The notes under the pieces: generated by a model
Seen by the model: only the letters and a program-made list of their open reading frames with translations
What the model was told of the DNA's origin: nothing
The model's database searches: none
NCBI GenBank assembly: GCA_037957365.1
Contig: JARHVA010006306.1
Location: 1-64,000 of the forward strand
Length of the DNA: 64,000 nucleotides
Reading direction: 5' to 3'
Origin: Torreya grandis
Taxonomy: Eukaryota; Streptophyta; Pinopsida; Cupressales; Taxaceae
Position numbers and translations under genes: made by a program
In this document: positions 23,949-37,438 of the stretch, piece by piece
Layout: every line of letters begins with the position of its first letter
Position numbering within the stretch: position 1 is the first letter of the stretch

Positions 23949-25700
23949 GAATTGACTATGAAAACTCAAATCATGGGATAAAATGGCATGTGAAAATTAC
24001 CTTGAATAGATGTATAATTTTAGAGACACAATCAAGTCTAATCTAGTAAATATAGAAATGAAAGTATGTAGGAACATATGGTAAAAATGTGTATAAGAGC
24101 AAATATGTACATAACTAAGTCTAGATTACTATTTATTGGTTAAAAATGTATGTAGTGTATGATGATAAATATCAATATATAAAAAATGTTAAATCTATGA
24201 TATAAAGTATATAAATACATAACTTGGAAATCAAAATTGTGTATATAATACCCCTAAATGTGTGAATGTATTAAATGAGGAACCTATGTATGTGTTCCCA
24301 GTGGATAGATAGTAGCAAATTTTTATGTTTGGAGTAACTAAGTCCTATAAGTATCTATGAACACTCAAAAATAAAAATTGAAGCATGTATGTATGATAAA
24401 AAAGACTAAACTAACATAGATAACATATGTAGTACCTAACAATTATAAGAAATGCAAACTTGAAAATGCATACAGTATATACTTTTTATTTTATAAGGAA
24501 ATAATTGAATGTTTTTATGTTTTTGACATATTATATTTATTTTTTAATTTTATGGATATAAGATATATATAATAAGCATGAAAATGAAACTATATACAAG
24601 GATCAAAGTAAGATAAATTGTGTACAAATAAAGAGATACTACTAACTAATGAATCTCATAAGAAATTCACTATCAAGGTATCATGTATCAAATAAAGGAA
24701 AAGTGACTACACATTTTGTGTGAGAAGGCATTTGAGATCTATGAATTAAATGTATTGAGTAATAAATATCTTAAATTTTCTTATGGAGGGGGGATATGAA
24801 TCTATAGAGCTGATTGAAATAGCTTGTGGACTATGGCATGCATTATCTAAATCTTGATGGAAGAGAAAACAAGTGAACATAGTGCTCATGTTATGTAGGT
24901 GTAAGAATATCCTATGGAACTGATACTACTCATGGTGTACTACTAGTATATAGATTTGTAGATTCTGTATCAAATATATTAATCAGTTGTTTTACTAAAA
25001 TTATGTTTTGTTATGCATTAAGTCTTGAAAATATCTTAATTGATTGTGCTATTAAGACTATGTTATGATATTTTTGATTATTGACAAATATATTAATCTT
25101 TGTGATTTATGCCAAATATATTAATCATTTATCATACTAATATGGTGCTATGATCTTTATGCTTGTTACCAAATATCTTAATTAGTTTTCAAACTAAAAC
25201 TAGTGGTGGAGTTAGTTTGCATTGTTCAACCATGCTTCCATAAGTAGGTTAATATTTATGAATTAATTGTCATCTCTATTAAATATATGGTGCATGGGAT
25301 ATCACATAAGTGGGTGTCCTATAAACCACATGAATTGTATGATGAGTAACCAATGGTTTCATAAAAGGAACATCTTGTGATAACTCACTTGTAGTGGAGT
25401 GTTATGTAAAATATTGTGGATAAGGAGATCTTGATGTGACCTATGTGAGTGCTATAGTGCCTCTATCAATTCATTGGTCAATACAATTTCTAAGTTCCCA
25501 ATAATTATTTTCTAAATATCCATTGATTCTTGTTGTATGATGCTGAGTATGAGGAATGGAGATCATCCCTCTATCTAGTAATATTAATAATACATCATGA
25601 GGCCTATCTCTATCTAAAAATTGTATGGCCCTACTATTGGTGTGTTATACTCTATCCACTATAGGATATGCTATGTAAAGTGGTTCTTTGACTTTGTTGA
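23949..25700. other. Unassigned AT-rich spacer with 57-bp repeats
   Basis: No coding motifs were recognised. It contains a degenerate tandem repeat at 24971-25200. It probably belongs to the interior of element A2, whose gag follows at higher coordinates, but this is inferred from position only. Confidence 0.4.
24971..25200. repeat. Degenerate tandem repeat, about 57 bp period
   Basis: The word aaatat(a/c)ttaat recurs near 24971, 25027, 25084, 25113 and 25170. Spacings are about 56, 57, 29 and 57 bases, so one unit is half length. Each unit continues with a variant of ttttactaaaattatg. Confidence 0.7.
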
Positions 25701-25749
25701 GTATCTTTATTAGTTTTTCCTATTCTACTTTTATCTTAATCATAGGTGG

Positions 25750-27523
25750 ATTATGTGCTTGTACCATATTGGATGAATATGATTGTGAGAGATCTAAATC
25801 CAAATCTATCTCTGAATGTGTCTTAATTATTCCCAACTTCTTCTCCAATTCCATAGCTATGTAACATAGATGATGGAATGATTTGGATGTCTCATATAAA
25901 AATTTATCCTTAAGAGTAAAAATTAAACCTCTATTAAAGATGTATTATACCTCTAAATTTGTCATTTGGTAGATCAACTATTGTATACATTATTTGAATA
26001 ATAGAATGCAATCATTTACTATTTCTAACTTACCCTAGTGTATTGGAGGCAACCTCTCATATGTGATTTGAGGTCCCTTGTTATGAATATAACACATGAG
26101 AAAGACTTCTTCTTACTCATTGTATGTGTGTAGTGAACCACTATGGATTGAATGATGGATCCAATTTATTGCCTCACCCTCTAGAATCTATTGAAATATC
26201 TGTAAAGAGAACCAAACTATGAGTGACATGTGCCATAGCCTTTTTTTAAGATTCAAGGTGCAATGTAGATATCCATGTCCATTAAAATTATGTAATGCTA
26301 TTATATGAAATCTTAGTGGTAAATTTGTATTTAAGATACTACATGGGATAGGATTACCATGGATGGAATTGGAATCAACCCAAGTGTAATATGATTTAAT
26401 TTCTAAGATGAGCTAGTGTACTTGTTTTTGTAAAGTACCCATGGCATGAATAAATGAGACTACCTCTTGTGAAGGTATATTAACATTATCAAGGTTTTTT
26501 TAACTCTTGAATCTTATTACTAATTTTAGCCATTAGTATATTACATCGGAAAACATGGGTAGAGATAGTGGGTTTACTCATCATAACCTTTAGAGGGGTG
26601 ATAGATTGGACCTAGTGAGAGGGAAAGTGGCTATCACCCTCAAGGAGGTTAGAATGATAAATGGTTTATAATATAGTAAGGGGGTGAGAGAGATTCATTT
26701 CCATGTTCACTAAGAGATAAAGTAGAAGATTTTAAATTTTTATTTCTATGTAATATATTATCATGTGTAAGTATAATGCAACACATGTCTTCACAAACCA
26801 TGAGTGGAATGCATGTATGATCCTTATTTTTAATTTTTGAGTCAAGGGTATAATAAGTAGCAATCATGTTTTCTTTTTGCATATTATGACATATAAGAGA
26901 AGACTTAGAGATGTTTGAATTATCTACATTTTGCATAAAATCAAATTGTTGATCTTGAAATGTAAAAGAAGGTGATAAAATAATATGACCCACTTTAGTT
27001 GTGCACAAATAAAAGTTGAAATATAATTTTTACATATTTCTTGAAATTGAATTGAGAAGGGTAAATAATGTGCATTTTGCTTTTCAATTTTATGAATATC
27101 ATGTATAATGTTACTTCAACCATGCAAAGGTAAATTGATTTTATTATTCTTATATTGATTTAAATTGAATAAGGATGTAGAAAAAGTTGTTGAAAAGCTA
27201 AGATCACATTGAAATAAAAAATTACCAACAATGGGATCTTTTGGCCTTATATTTGTAGTTTTTTGAAAAGTAGGATAAGAAAGTGTATAAAGAGAAGAAG
27301 ATGCATCTAATCTATCCTCATCAATACTTATATTGTTGTGCTCATAGTAATAATAATATCCATCATTAAAACAATAATCATTATCTTAATTATAAATGAA
27401 ATCATGCTTGTTATCATGTGTTAGTGTGAAATATTACAAATTTTTCCATTCATTTGTATAATTATGTGAAAATTTTAGGAATTGATCAATTGGGTGAGGG
27501 GTAAGAGGTTTTTTGGAAGTCAT
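25750..27523 (-). pseudogene. gag-like remnant of element A2
   Basis: The frame opens with ATG at 27523 (MTSKKPLTPHPIDQFLKF). An open part at 26649-27008 has no known motif. Further on the minus strand reads HNFNGHGYLHCTLNLKKR (about 26265-26330), ILEGEAINWIHHS, ERLPPI and FHHLCYIAMELEKKLG (about 25800-25880). The pattern FxGxG, about 40 residues, L-x-G-E-A-x-x-W is that of Ty3/gypsy capsid proteins. It lies downstream of a long LTR in the same orientation, as gag should. No protease or pol was seen before Y interrupts at 23948. The subfamily is not recognised. Confidence 0.6.
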
Positions 27524-27862
27524 TTTAAACTTACCAAAAATGAGAATGCAAAAAATGAACAATAAATAAACAATAGGGAGAATATAATCCAACACAAATA
27601 TATTTGAAATTATGTTAAATATTCATCTGAATGTGTAGGTAAAATCATAAATTTTCTTGAAACCCTAATGGCTAATTTTTGAGTGTATGAGGACCTAATA
27701 TGTGGAGCTAGGGTTTAGAGGGTTTTAAAAAAAAATTGAAATATTTAATCAATGAAACCCTAATATAGGACTAATATGGATCAATTAGGTTATTAAAAAA
27801 TTAGAAGTTAGTAAACCCTAATGTATTACACAAATATAGATAAAGTAGACCCTAGTATGGAA

Positions 27863-27877
27863 CTAGTGTTTTAAAGT
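27863..27877 (-). other. Possible decayed primer binding site of element A2
   Basis: The plus strand tagtgttttaaagta lines up with tagtatttgatacca of element A's primer site, at the matching distance from the shared LTR end. The tRNA complementarity itself is mostly lost. Confidence 0.35.
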
Positions 27878-28753
27878 AGTATTCAAAATAGGTTAGGTTC
27901 ACCAAATGATTTATCTTTTTAGGGTGTATATATTTTAAGCCTTAGGTTGTTAAATGATATGAGTATAGTAAATAAGGGTATAAAATATGCAATAAATATA
28001 GACACTAATTTTTGAAAGAGCTGATCTAATCTGATATTTATAATAATAGAAATCAATGACATAAATAAATACTTAGATAGAAACTAATTGAGATGAAGGA
28101 TATGGAAGATTAAAACTATTACATGAGTTGGTCTGAGTGTCTTAAATAGGATCCAAGTGTCATAAACCCTCTTAGATAATAAAATCATAAACTTGGATAG
28201 TAGTATGGTAGTGCTAGTGTCCACTTTTGGTGTTAATGTCCTATGTGCAAGAATTCATATGTTCTTATGGGATCAAATGTGTCTAAGTCTACCGAACATG
28301 TTACTATATGGATGAAACCTACTTCATTATTTGTGACTTGTTTTGATTAATTTTATATGTAGACCCTAGACCTATATGTGATTAGGGTATTTGATTGGTA
28401 TAAGTATCAAAAGTGTGATGTTAGTTGGGTAGGATGGACATCCTCAATATCTTCTTATGATGTGATTTGTCTACATACCAGTACTCTGAGGAGGGATCAA
28501 GCCCAATGTAGTTCTCCCCACCTAAGTACTAGTTCAAGTGCAACTAAAACTAGTATGAATGCTACTCTAAGTGTTTTGAGTGATGTTTGATACTGAAAAT
28601 CTATGTATTATAAGATTAGGTTGGTCATAGATGATTTTATTTAGAATTTGGGAAGAATAAGGATTATTAACTTTGATTATGTACAACTTGTTCTAATCTT
28701 GTTTGTGTGTATGTGCATTAGATTTCCATGTAGTGAATAGAAAGATAAAATTC

Positions 28754-28779
28754 ATATATATATATATATATATATATAT
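28754..28779. repeat. (AT)13 microsatellite at the LTR TATA position
   Basis: A perfect AT run sits where the other LTR copy has only gtatatatac (5748-5757). It is therefore an expansion within A2. Confidence 0.9.
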
Positions 28780-28839
28780 TTATCTAGTTCTTGTGTATGG
28801 TTTGAAATAGATCTAACTCAAACCTATGTGTCTTTGGAA

Positions 28840-28986
28840 TTGAAAATATATCCCTTGGGGATAAAAATATGGAAAAGGACACTAACACCAAACTAGGACA
28901 CTAGCACAGGTGCTAGTGTCACCAAACTCCTAGTTTGGTGTTAGTGTCCTTTTCCATATTTTTATCCCCAAGGGATATATTTTCAA
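28840..28986. repeat. Perfect inverted repeat, 59-bp arms, nested inner palindrome
   Basis: Arm 28840-28898 is the exact reverse complement of 28928-28986. The 29-base loop contains a second palindrome at 28899-28918 (cactagcac, ag, gtgctagtg). The matching part of element A's LTR (about 5815-5920) has no such structure. Confidence 0.97.
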
Positions 28987-30903
28987 GTTTATAAATATGG
29001 TGCTAATGTCTAGGTGGTAGAACTTGAGGTACTAGGAGCCAAAATTCCTAAGGGAAGGTCTAAGACTATTCTAAGATGTCTATGTATGTGTGTGGCCCAC
29101 AAAAAGCTATATAAATGTTTAAATAGGCCCTAAGATAGGTCTAGGTCTATGTTAGGGATGGGTGGTCTCAAGTGACACTCATTATACTCAAACAACATTT
29201 TATATGACTACACCACTAATTATACTAAATTTTTTATCACTTAAATTACTAACAAAATCATTTATAGTTATTTTATTTATCATTGCTTGACTATTAAAGG
29301 TATCTAAAGTAGTAAATTCTATAATGTATTAACCCACTATTTATATTCCAATCCATCTAATGTTCAAACAATCAAATTAGATTATGAGATGAATAACTTT
29401 TAATCAAATTAAAATGGATGAATCATGTACAACATATACTAATATAATCCACATTTTTTCCATGAGTAAGCTTACAACCACTATTATTTATAATTTCATA
29501 ATGATATATAATTTACATATCCATTGATGAGTTTAATTACCTAGAAAATAATAACGTATAATGTAGTACAAAATCAAATATAAAATAGAATGATTACAAC
29601 ATAAAAAATGGATCTGTATAAATAACTCATTGATACATGAATGTATCTTGAGTATAATCCCATAATTTGAATCAATTAATAGTGGGAGATCATCATCCAA
29701 GTGATTTACCTCCAACCATAGACCAAAGGTCTCCCACACACCTCCCCACTAGGATTGGGCCTACCCTTCATAGAGGGGAAGATAATAAAAATTTGGATAT
29801 CAATAAATAAACCAAAACCCATGTGTTTACTATCACTATTACATGCAACAATCATATAAACCATAGAATCCAATACTTTATCTAAATGATATCATAAACA
29901 CATTTAAACTAGAAGTACAATGAAATGATAATGTCTCATCAATAACATTACTTTGGATAAAATTTTCATTATAGAATTTAGATTTAGGAATATGATCCAT
30001 TTTCACTCACACATAACTCTCCACTACTAAATCATGATTATCATACAATATCATGGGATAGGTATATGTGTTATCCACTAGCATACTCATATAACTATCT
30101 CTTAATATCTTGATATGTTCTACATAAAAGGATTTAATATCACAATAATAAAAACCTTAACATGCACTAAATACCATACAACATTAAATAATGTAAGAAA
30201 TCATCAATCATGAATCTAACTATTTCCAATCATTTAATCACCAAGGTGGTAACATAAATTAGTTAAAGCACTATATCGCATGCCATATATATTCAATATA
30301 TTAGAACAAGAATAAAGTTGTTATATGTATTTTTATAACATATATTTCTATCATAATTCACATATATGCAAGTATACATAACTGATAACATTATCTAGTC
30401 AACATGAAAACCCATGCATGTCATACTATCTCATAATAGGGTTTATTTTAACATGTTATAATAATATGGTCCATTATGGTTTTATTTTACCACATAAAAA
30501 ATATTTATTACACATATAAAAGAACCATCATAAACATTATTTAAATTTGAGATTGAACATATAATATGTTTAAGTCTACTCCTTATATTCATTACCAACC
30601 AATAACTTAGGAACAACACAATTAATTCCTTATATGCACTCAAATATATTATAAATAATATTCATTTTGACTACATAGAATTCTATGCAACTCATTTAGA
30701 TGTGTAATAATTATAATATTGAATATATATCTTAGTGTTTATATATAAATCCTACAACTACTCCTCATTCCATGCTAACCAACAATGATGGTCCTTATTT
30801 ATACACAAATATTAGTATTTAATAATTGTATGTTTAATGCCTATAGTTATACTTAAAGTTATGCTCGTATAGTATTATTTACTCATAATACATTTGAGCT
30901 AGT

Positions 30904-31049
<146 letters not shown>

Positions 31050-31224
31050 TAAATTTTTTATTTTAATTCTATATCCTCAATAAATTGAGTTGGTTTAATG
31101 TGCATATGATAAATGAAGTAATTTTAAACTTATTACATATATATAAATCTATTTATATATAGTTTTTTTTTGTATGTACACCAAGGTATATATATAAACA
31201 TTTCTAAATTTAAGTTTGAATATA

Positions 31225-31278
31225 TGTGTGTGCTTATGTGCATGTGCATGTGTGTGTGTGTGTGTGTGGGTGTGTGTA
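31225..31278. repeat. (TG)n-rich microsatellite
   Basis: An impure TG run with gcatgtgcatg interruptions. It is complementary in type to the CA run at 31004-31046. Confidence 0.9.
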
Positions 31279-31552
31279 TCTAGTCACCTCCAACCTGAGA
31301 AATGAATTAATAGAAATATCTATGTAGATATTCCAACCTTGAATAATTTAACATTAAAACTATCTCATAAAATGAGTTATAGCTATAGTTTCTTCCCCTA
31401 AACACCTATTAGAGCAAGTTTTTTTTACAAAATTAAATTTGATATATTCTATGCAGCATAGTTATTAACCCATCAAATCTTTATGACCTCCAAGGTAAAA
31501 ATAACATTTTTATACAAAGATTTATATATTTTTTCTTCTCACATATATAAGT

Positions 31553-31620
31553 TTGCTTTTCATGAATATGGGCTTGTGGATGGAACTGAGTTCCATCCCC
31601 ATGCCCATAATCATGAAAAC
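31553..31620. repeat. Imperfect palindrome, about 68 bp
   Basis: The core ggatggaac, tga, gttccatcc is perfect. Both sides extend to cttttcatga and tcatgaaaa with a few mismatches. Because of this symmetry both strands carry similar short frames (HEYG and HDYG stretches), so neither should be called a gene. Confidence 0.85.
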
Positions 31621-33097
31621 CTAGTTTATTTTTTCCTAAAAATTCATTATTCCACACAGTTAGACAATTAAAAAATAACCCATACATGAAACATTTTTTT
31701 CCCATGCAGATCCAATCAATAAAACGATAAAATTGACCTAGTTATTTGTAGATTGTAGTCCAAAAATGTGGAATAACAAATATTTTCCTCTTTGTCAAGC
31801 TCTAGATTTTTTAATCCTTTCTACTATATGTTTTCCTCCCATTCCTTCTCTTTCTTATTCTCTTCCCACAATCCATACATGTTCTACATGACCACCTATA
31901 TCTTCTTCTATTCTTCCAGTTCCCCATCATGTAATTACGCTAATCTATATGCCAGTTTATCTTTTATTGTATTAAATGCGTATTCAAAACTCCATATATG
32001 GGCATGGTAGTATAAAAATATCCATTATCCTTTGTTGAGGTCAAACCTTGCAATCATAGTGATAAATAAACAAAAAACCTAATTCAATTACATTTTTACC
32101 ATTTAGCATTGACATCGATAACAAAGCATCATAGTCTCTAAATTCCCCATGAAATTCTAATTTGAATTAACTTCCAACTACGTAATGCATGATAATGAAT
32201 ATGAATAATGAAATCATTATCTAATGTTTTAAAGTTTATATAATACAATGTACTTTGGGGTCCCTTTACACTATGTCATCAAAAGGAATTTAGTGTAAAA
32301 TATACACCTATTTTATTAGACACTCAAAATATATGAATTCAATAAAATCACATCTTAGTAGTCTTATTTTCTTACATAAGTCTCATGGAGATATAATCCA
32401 TCAACAAGACTGATAAGCAACCAATTAAACAAGATCAATCTAGCATCCTAATAAGGTCAATAAAATTTTTATACTACATCAAAAAAAACACAATGTGACC
32501 AATCAAGATGAATTATCATTAATATAATTCATATGCATGCCTTTGCTAATCACAATGCATTCATTCAACACAACACAATATAGTTTTAGTATTTATGTGA
32601 AAATTATGATTTGTAATGAAATCAAATTAAATAAGACTCAACTATTACCAAATAACCAATGCATGTAATATTTATTTCACTAAAGCAAAATAATGTGGTG
32701 TGTGTATATGTTCAATGAAGATCTCTCATCCTACTGTTGGTATTTTTAGCCCCCTCTGAAATGATACTCTCCCTCTAAACTGCCTATGAGGGAGGGACAA
32801 TCCTACAACCACCTCATTAAACAAATTAGTAGTTAGTCTAAAATCATAATAATCATCAGATTATAATCACAAATAAACTACTAAACTCAATAAATCTATT
32901 AATGAAATCAATTAATTTGATCATAAAGCATAATAATACATATGAAACAACTATATATCTATATTGATCATGACACAAGTAATAAAACTATTAATCAAAT
33001 AACTTTAAAAATCTAACTCAAAAATAAATGTCAACACTATCAATCATTAGTCTCATAATCCATCATTTAATACTTACATAGTTTGTATAAAAAATTT

Positions 33098-34260
33098 TAT
33101 ACACAATATTTTTAAATTTTATCAATTAATGATGTTTTATATCTCACAAAAGCCCATCAAGTCTCAATCTCTCTGAGTGCATGCCTTAAGGGTTGTACTA
33201 GGAAAGGTGTGGGAAGACTATTGGTGTTTTATAAGATTTTTTTTACTATACTACCACTTGATATCTACACACCTATCTCCTGAAAACATTTGCTTAAGCT
33301 TTGTCTCTTATTTTTGACCCTTCTCTAGTCATTTTCTTCCTACATTAGCCCTTCCCTAGCCTAAAATCCTTGTTAATAGTTTCAGATACATTGTCAGCCC
33401 CATCAACCCTATACTCTAAATGAAAAACATTTAGGGTCTTGGTCATCCCCTCACTGATCTAGACCAGGACCTATTTTATTTTTGTCAATAATGATATAGA
33501 GTCAATTGGGTTAACTTTGTTAGCTAAACTTTCATATAGAACTAGGATTAGATCTAGTTATATATACACATTCATTTCATCATTTATAAGAGAGAAGAAT
33601 AAGATATATATATTGTGTAGATGCTCATCCACCATTTTACTTAAGGATAATAACTTAAGGTTTCATATTCTTTTTGGAGATATAGATCTTATCTTGTGGA
33701 GAAGTCTTTTGGATGTAATGATGGGTTCTGTAGCATAGAGTTGATTTATCCTTATCATCATTACATACATAAACATCATCTTATAAAACACCTTATATAA
33801 GGGAGAGATTAAGGCTCTATGGGGTCATCTTCAAAGTAAGTAATCCTAACTTTTTTCCTCCTTTGTAAGATTAGATAGATAGGTATTGTACTTCTCTTTC
33901 ATGCATTAGAATTTTGTATATATTGATGTGATTATATGTCTTTTATGCATGTTTAGTTTTAATGTTTATTAGCCCCACTTTGTACCACAATATTTGGTGA
34001 GCATTAGATTATAATTTACTTTACTTGTTATTAGTTTAGTGAATATGAAATCATAGGACCTACCTAGGATTATTGCATAGTTTTTCTTAACTTGAGACTT
34101 TAGAAACCTCCCTAATGATATTATTGTGGTAATAAATCCCTTGGATAGGTCTAGAGGATACATATTGTTCATCATGCCAAATATCTAATGTTTCAACAAT
34201 TAAAAGTCTAAGTAGTATTTATCTTCTCTGAGCTAGGATTGATTTATAGATCAATTACAT
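33098..34260 (+). repeat. Repeat Z copy 1 (U3-R-U5-like LTR part)
   Basis: It is a diverged direct copy of about 62076-63270. Shared blocks include ccttccctagcctaaaat, the TATA region, and gattgatttatagatcaat at the end. Similarity starts right where A2 stops, so the true LTR start is missing here. Confidence 0.8.
33559..33574 (+). promoter_or_regulatory. TATA box in repeat Z copy 1
   Basis: The sequence ttatatatacacattc is kept as ctatatatacacattc in copy 2 (62555-62570). Its position, upstream of a shared purine-rich segment agagaagaa, suits a plus-strand LTR promoter. Confidence 0.6.
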
Positions 34261-34444
34261 ACATTTTAATGAACCTAACATGAATCTAACCCTTGTATGT
34301 TTTCTTTCTTACCATCATTTTTATCATATTATTATATTTTTCTATATTTTTAGTATTGTATCAAACCAGTTAATATAGTTCTAACTTTTTGTGTATAAGT
34401 TTAACATAAAGTCACTTCAAAATGAATTTATTTTGTTTGTGCAG
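33836..34444 (+). other. Possible leader intron across the LTR/internal border
   Basis: The donor-like caaagtaagtaa at 33833-33843 is conserved in the second Z copy (caaaagtaagta, 62832-62842). A strong plant-like acceptor, ttttgtttgtgcag, ends at 34444 in the internal region. The interval of 609 bases is T-rich. No transcript evidence is available. Confidence 0.4.
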
Positions 34445-35124
34445 GTCTTCATCAACTATAGGTTATTGGATGGAATAGTTTGACACACTATTATTATTCA
34501 GTTACATATTAACATACACTATAAAATAGGTTAAATATATTTGTTAATTATTTTTTCCAATATATAAGTCAATGAACACTATCAAATCGATTAACTTAAT
34601 TCCTTATTCTTCTTTAGTATAAAGGGCTTTGCATAACCTGGTTGAACTAGTTGATCCAGTTTGCAGAATTTGAAATAAAAAAACTAAAGCATTATAGAAT
34701 AAAATTTACAATCTAAATCATCTTCAATTACACAAAGTTTAGTTTCTTTCATATATCTATCATTTTAGTACTTCCTTTAATTCTATGTTTCTCAAGTTCT
34801 CATTCTTTAAAAATGCATACCTATAACTAACTAGGTTGACCTAGTTGACTCAGTTCTATAGTTTGTCTTTTGTCTGAGAGACATAGTCATCCTGTTTGAC
34901 TCTATGCTTAAAGACCTTGCTTTTAAAAAACATAAATGACCTAGTTGACTCTATTTGTATTATTTTTATACAATTTTTCTTGAACCAACTCTGTACTATT
35001 CTTAATCATGTAATTAACATCTATTTGCTAGTAATTAATTCACATTTACTTTTCATTTGTTTGCATGCTTAGAGAAAGTCACATAGTATAAATAGGTGGT
35101 TTTTAAAATTACCATTTTAGTTAC
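34445..35124 (+). other. Internal leader of T, part 1, with repeated TTGAC motifs
   Basis: No coding was recognised. Variants of ttgacctagttgactc recur near 34629-34670, 34829-34860, 34878-34905 and 34940-34965. Related words appear again at 41380-41700, past nested element V, which supports one interrupted region. Confidence 0.5.
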
Positions 35125-37438
35125 TATTGGATAAATTTGGCCCACATACAAAGCTTATACTTAGATAGATTGGCTGAGTAGAGTTATTGATTAACCAAAT
35201 GATCAAATGACTTGAGCAAGTGAAGAAGATTGACTAGACTATCATCAAATTCCACACAAAAATGAATAGGTTAGTCTAGTTTCATACTTCATACATTCAC
35301 TTATCCAAAGGAATACATGAACATGGTATTCTAGGCCTCTTAAACATTATCTACAAATTTCATATCATGATGGGTTGTCTATTTCAATATATAAGAATTT
35401 AAAGTTAAATAACTAGAATGAGACATGCACACAAATGTCAAGTTTAAGCCTCATAAAATAACCATTTGGATTCAGATGTTTCTAAGGATGAATGTGGAGC
35501 TAAAAAGTGTCAATATCTTGGTTTAATGAATGAATATCTAATGATGCATGAAGACTGATGAAGATAATGGGTCTAAGTAGATCAACGATATGTGATCCAT
35601 TGTAAAAATGTAGATCAATAGCAAGTGAATGGTCAACTAGTCAATGGATCACAAAAATTAATGAAAATATTCAAAGTGTCATGACCATGGAAACTACCAA
35701 GTAAATTAATGGTATGCATACAATCCATATAAAGGGGTTTCTATGGTGCACATAAGGTCAAGAAATCAACAAGCTTGAGATGAATATGAGGCTACCATGT
35801 GGCATAAGTGCATTAAATCATAGAGTTCACAACATGATCCCACAAAAGAATGAGGAACTAAAAAATATCAATATCAAGGAACCCAGATTAAGATCACTAG
35901 ATAAAATTAAAATTTGAAAGCTAAGGAACTTCAATAGAGAATAAATGTGACCTATGGTCAAACTAGGGAAAATATTTCAAAGGATATCATTAAAGCTCAA
36001 TGAAGACCTCTGTTGGAAGATCTAGTGCATAAAGACTCAATTTTTTATGGTTTCAATGTCATTTCATGAAGGGAGATCCTTGTGTGTAGTGGTTATTGAT
36101 TCTCAAAAGGATTAGAGGTAGAATATGCTTGTTTAGACCTGATATATTTTAGGAGCAAGGCTATGCAACCTGTAGACTTTATTTGACATAATGACTATAG
36201 TAAAACCAATGAATGAATTGGTATTTAATCTATAGTAAATCTATAGTATGATTAGAGTAGGTGCAGATATAAACAAGATATGGAGAAGTGTCTAATCTTC
36301 CAAAATATTCATTTTCTTGACAAGTAGGTATTTACAACCATAAAAAGTAGACATGGTGATGGATTTTTTAGGTTTAAAGATATGAGGATTTTATTCTCAT
36401 AAGCAAGTCATGTGCAACATGGTGTAGAGTCTCAAGATGGAGATATAGTGTATAGAGAGTATTTGGAGCATTTAATATATTTTTAAGGTCTCTAAGAGTT
36501 TTTATTCATATCAAGTTCATGACTCATCATATTTGGAAAACTATTGTCTTCTAGTGCATTTTCTCAGCCAATGAGAAGATCTTGAAGACTATTGGAGTAA
36601 ATTAAGGCTAATTTATCAATGAAAGATCAATCTTGATTAGATTAAAATTTGGTAGAGATTTCAAGAAAGGTGGTGATATCTCATTGATTAATTTTTTGAT
36701 GCATACTCTTCCTCTCTTTCTTTCCCTTTATATTACCCATTATTTCCCATTTGTAATCTCTCTCTATCTCTCTTAGATTTTGGATTCCCATAAGGACTAT
36801 TTGATTTTGAAGAGCAGGGGAATATCTAAGATATTCTGGAAAGATATACTCATCTTGATAAGTATAAACCCTATGAAGTTTTCTTAGGAACTACCTCTTA
36901 ATGAAATAAAAGACTTTTTCTACCTATCTCTTGCTTGGGATTAGTTTTTAAATGATTTGTGCATGATGGCTTTATGAAGGATATTCTTCCATATCCAATA
37001 TCCTCCTTGCCTCTTCTAAGGTGTTTTCAAGATGTTTGTAGGTCTAGATTCATGTTATTTATGTCATTAATGTAGGCTCAGTGTGGGTATTATAATACCT
37101 ACCTGTTTCCATCCATTTCTTCTTGAACCTAGTCTATGAAGTTGTGTGAGCTAGCATTATCTTGTGCTAATCTAGTGTGGGTTTAATCTTATGTAAGTAT
37201 TCCAATTTTATTTGGTGAATCACTTGGTTAAATTTATTGTCATCCCTTTCCCCTATCTAACCCTTTTCTTAGTGCAAGCATTAGTTTAGGTGATTCATTA
37301 AGAGGAAATCAACCTTCTATGAAGGTTCAACCCTATTATAGGATACCCACAGCCTAGGGTTATTCCCATATTGTGAATCGGAGTGGGGAATCCTAAATAA
37401 ATCATCCACAAGGGTGAAATATCAAATCATAATAGTTT
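35125..37438 (+). repeat. 5' LTR of element V
   Basis: It is a direct copy of 38438-40782. Conserved signals include agccaatgagaag (about 36574), a TATA-like tttatattaccc (about 36727) and gaaataaaagac (about 36903). A stretch like ttttatcatgccc after it may be a decayed Met-type primer site. Confidence 0.85.

Noticed and set aside
28378..28590. 70-residue plus-strand frame in the A2 LTR
   Set aside because: It runs antisense to the LTR, is not kept as an open frame in the matching part of element A's LTR, and shows no motif.
31481..31705. Overlapping frames on both strands with similar histidine-rich peptides
   Set aside because: They result from the palindrome at 31553-31620, not from two real genes.
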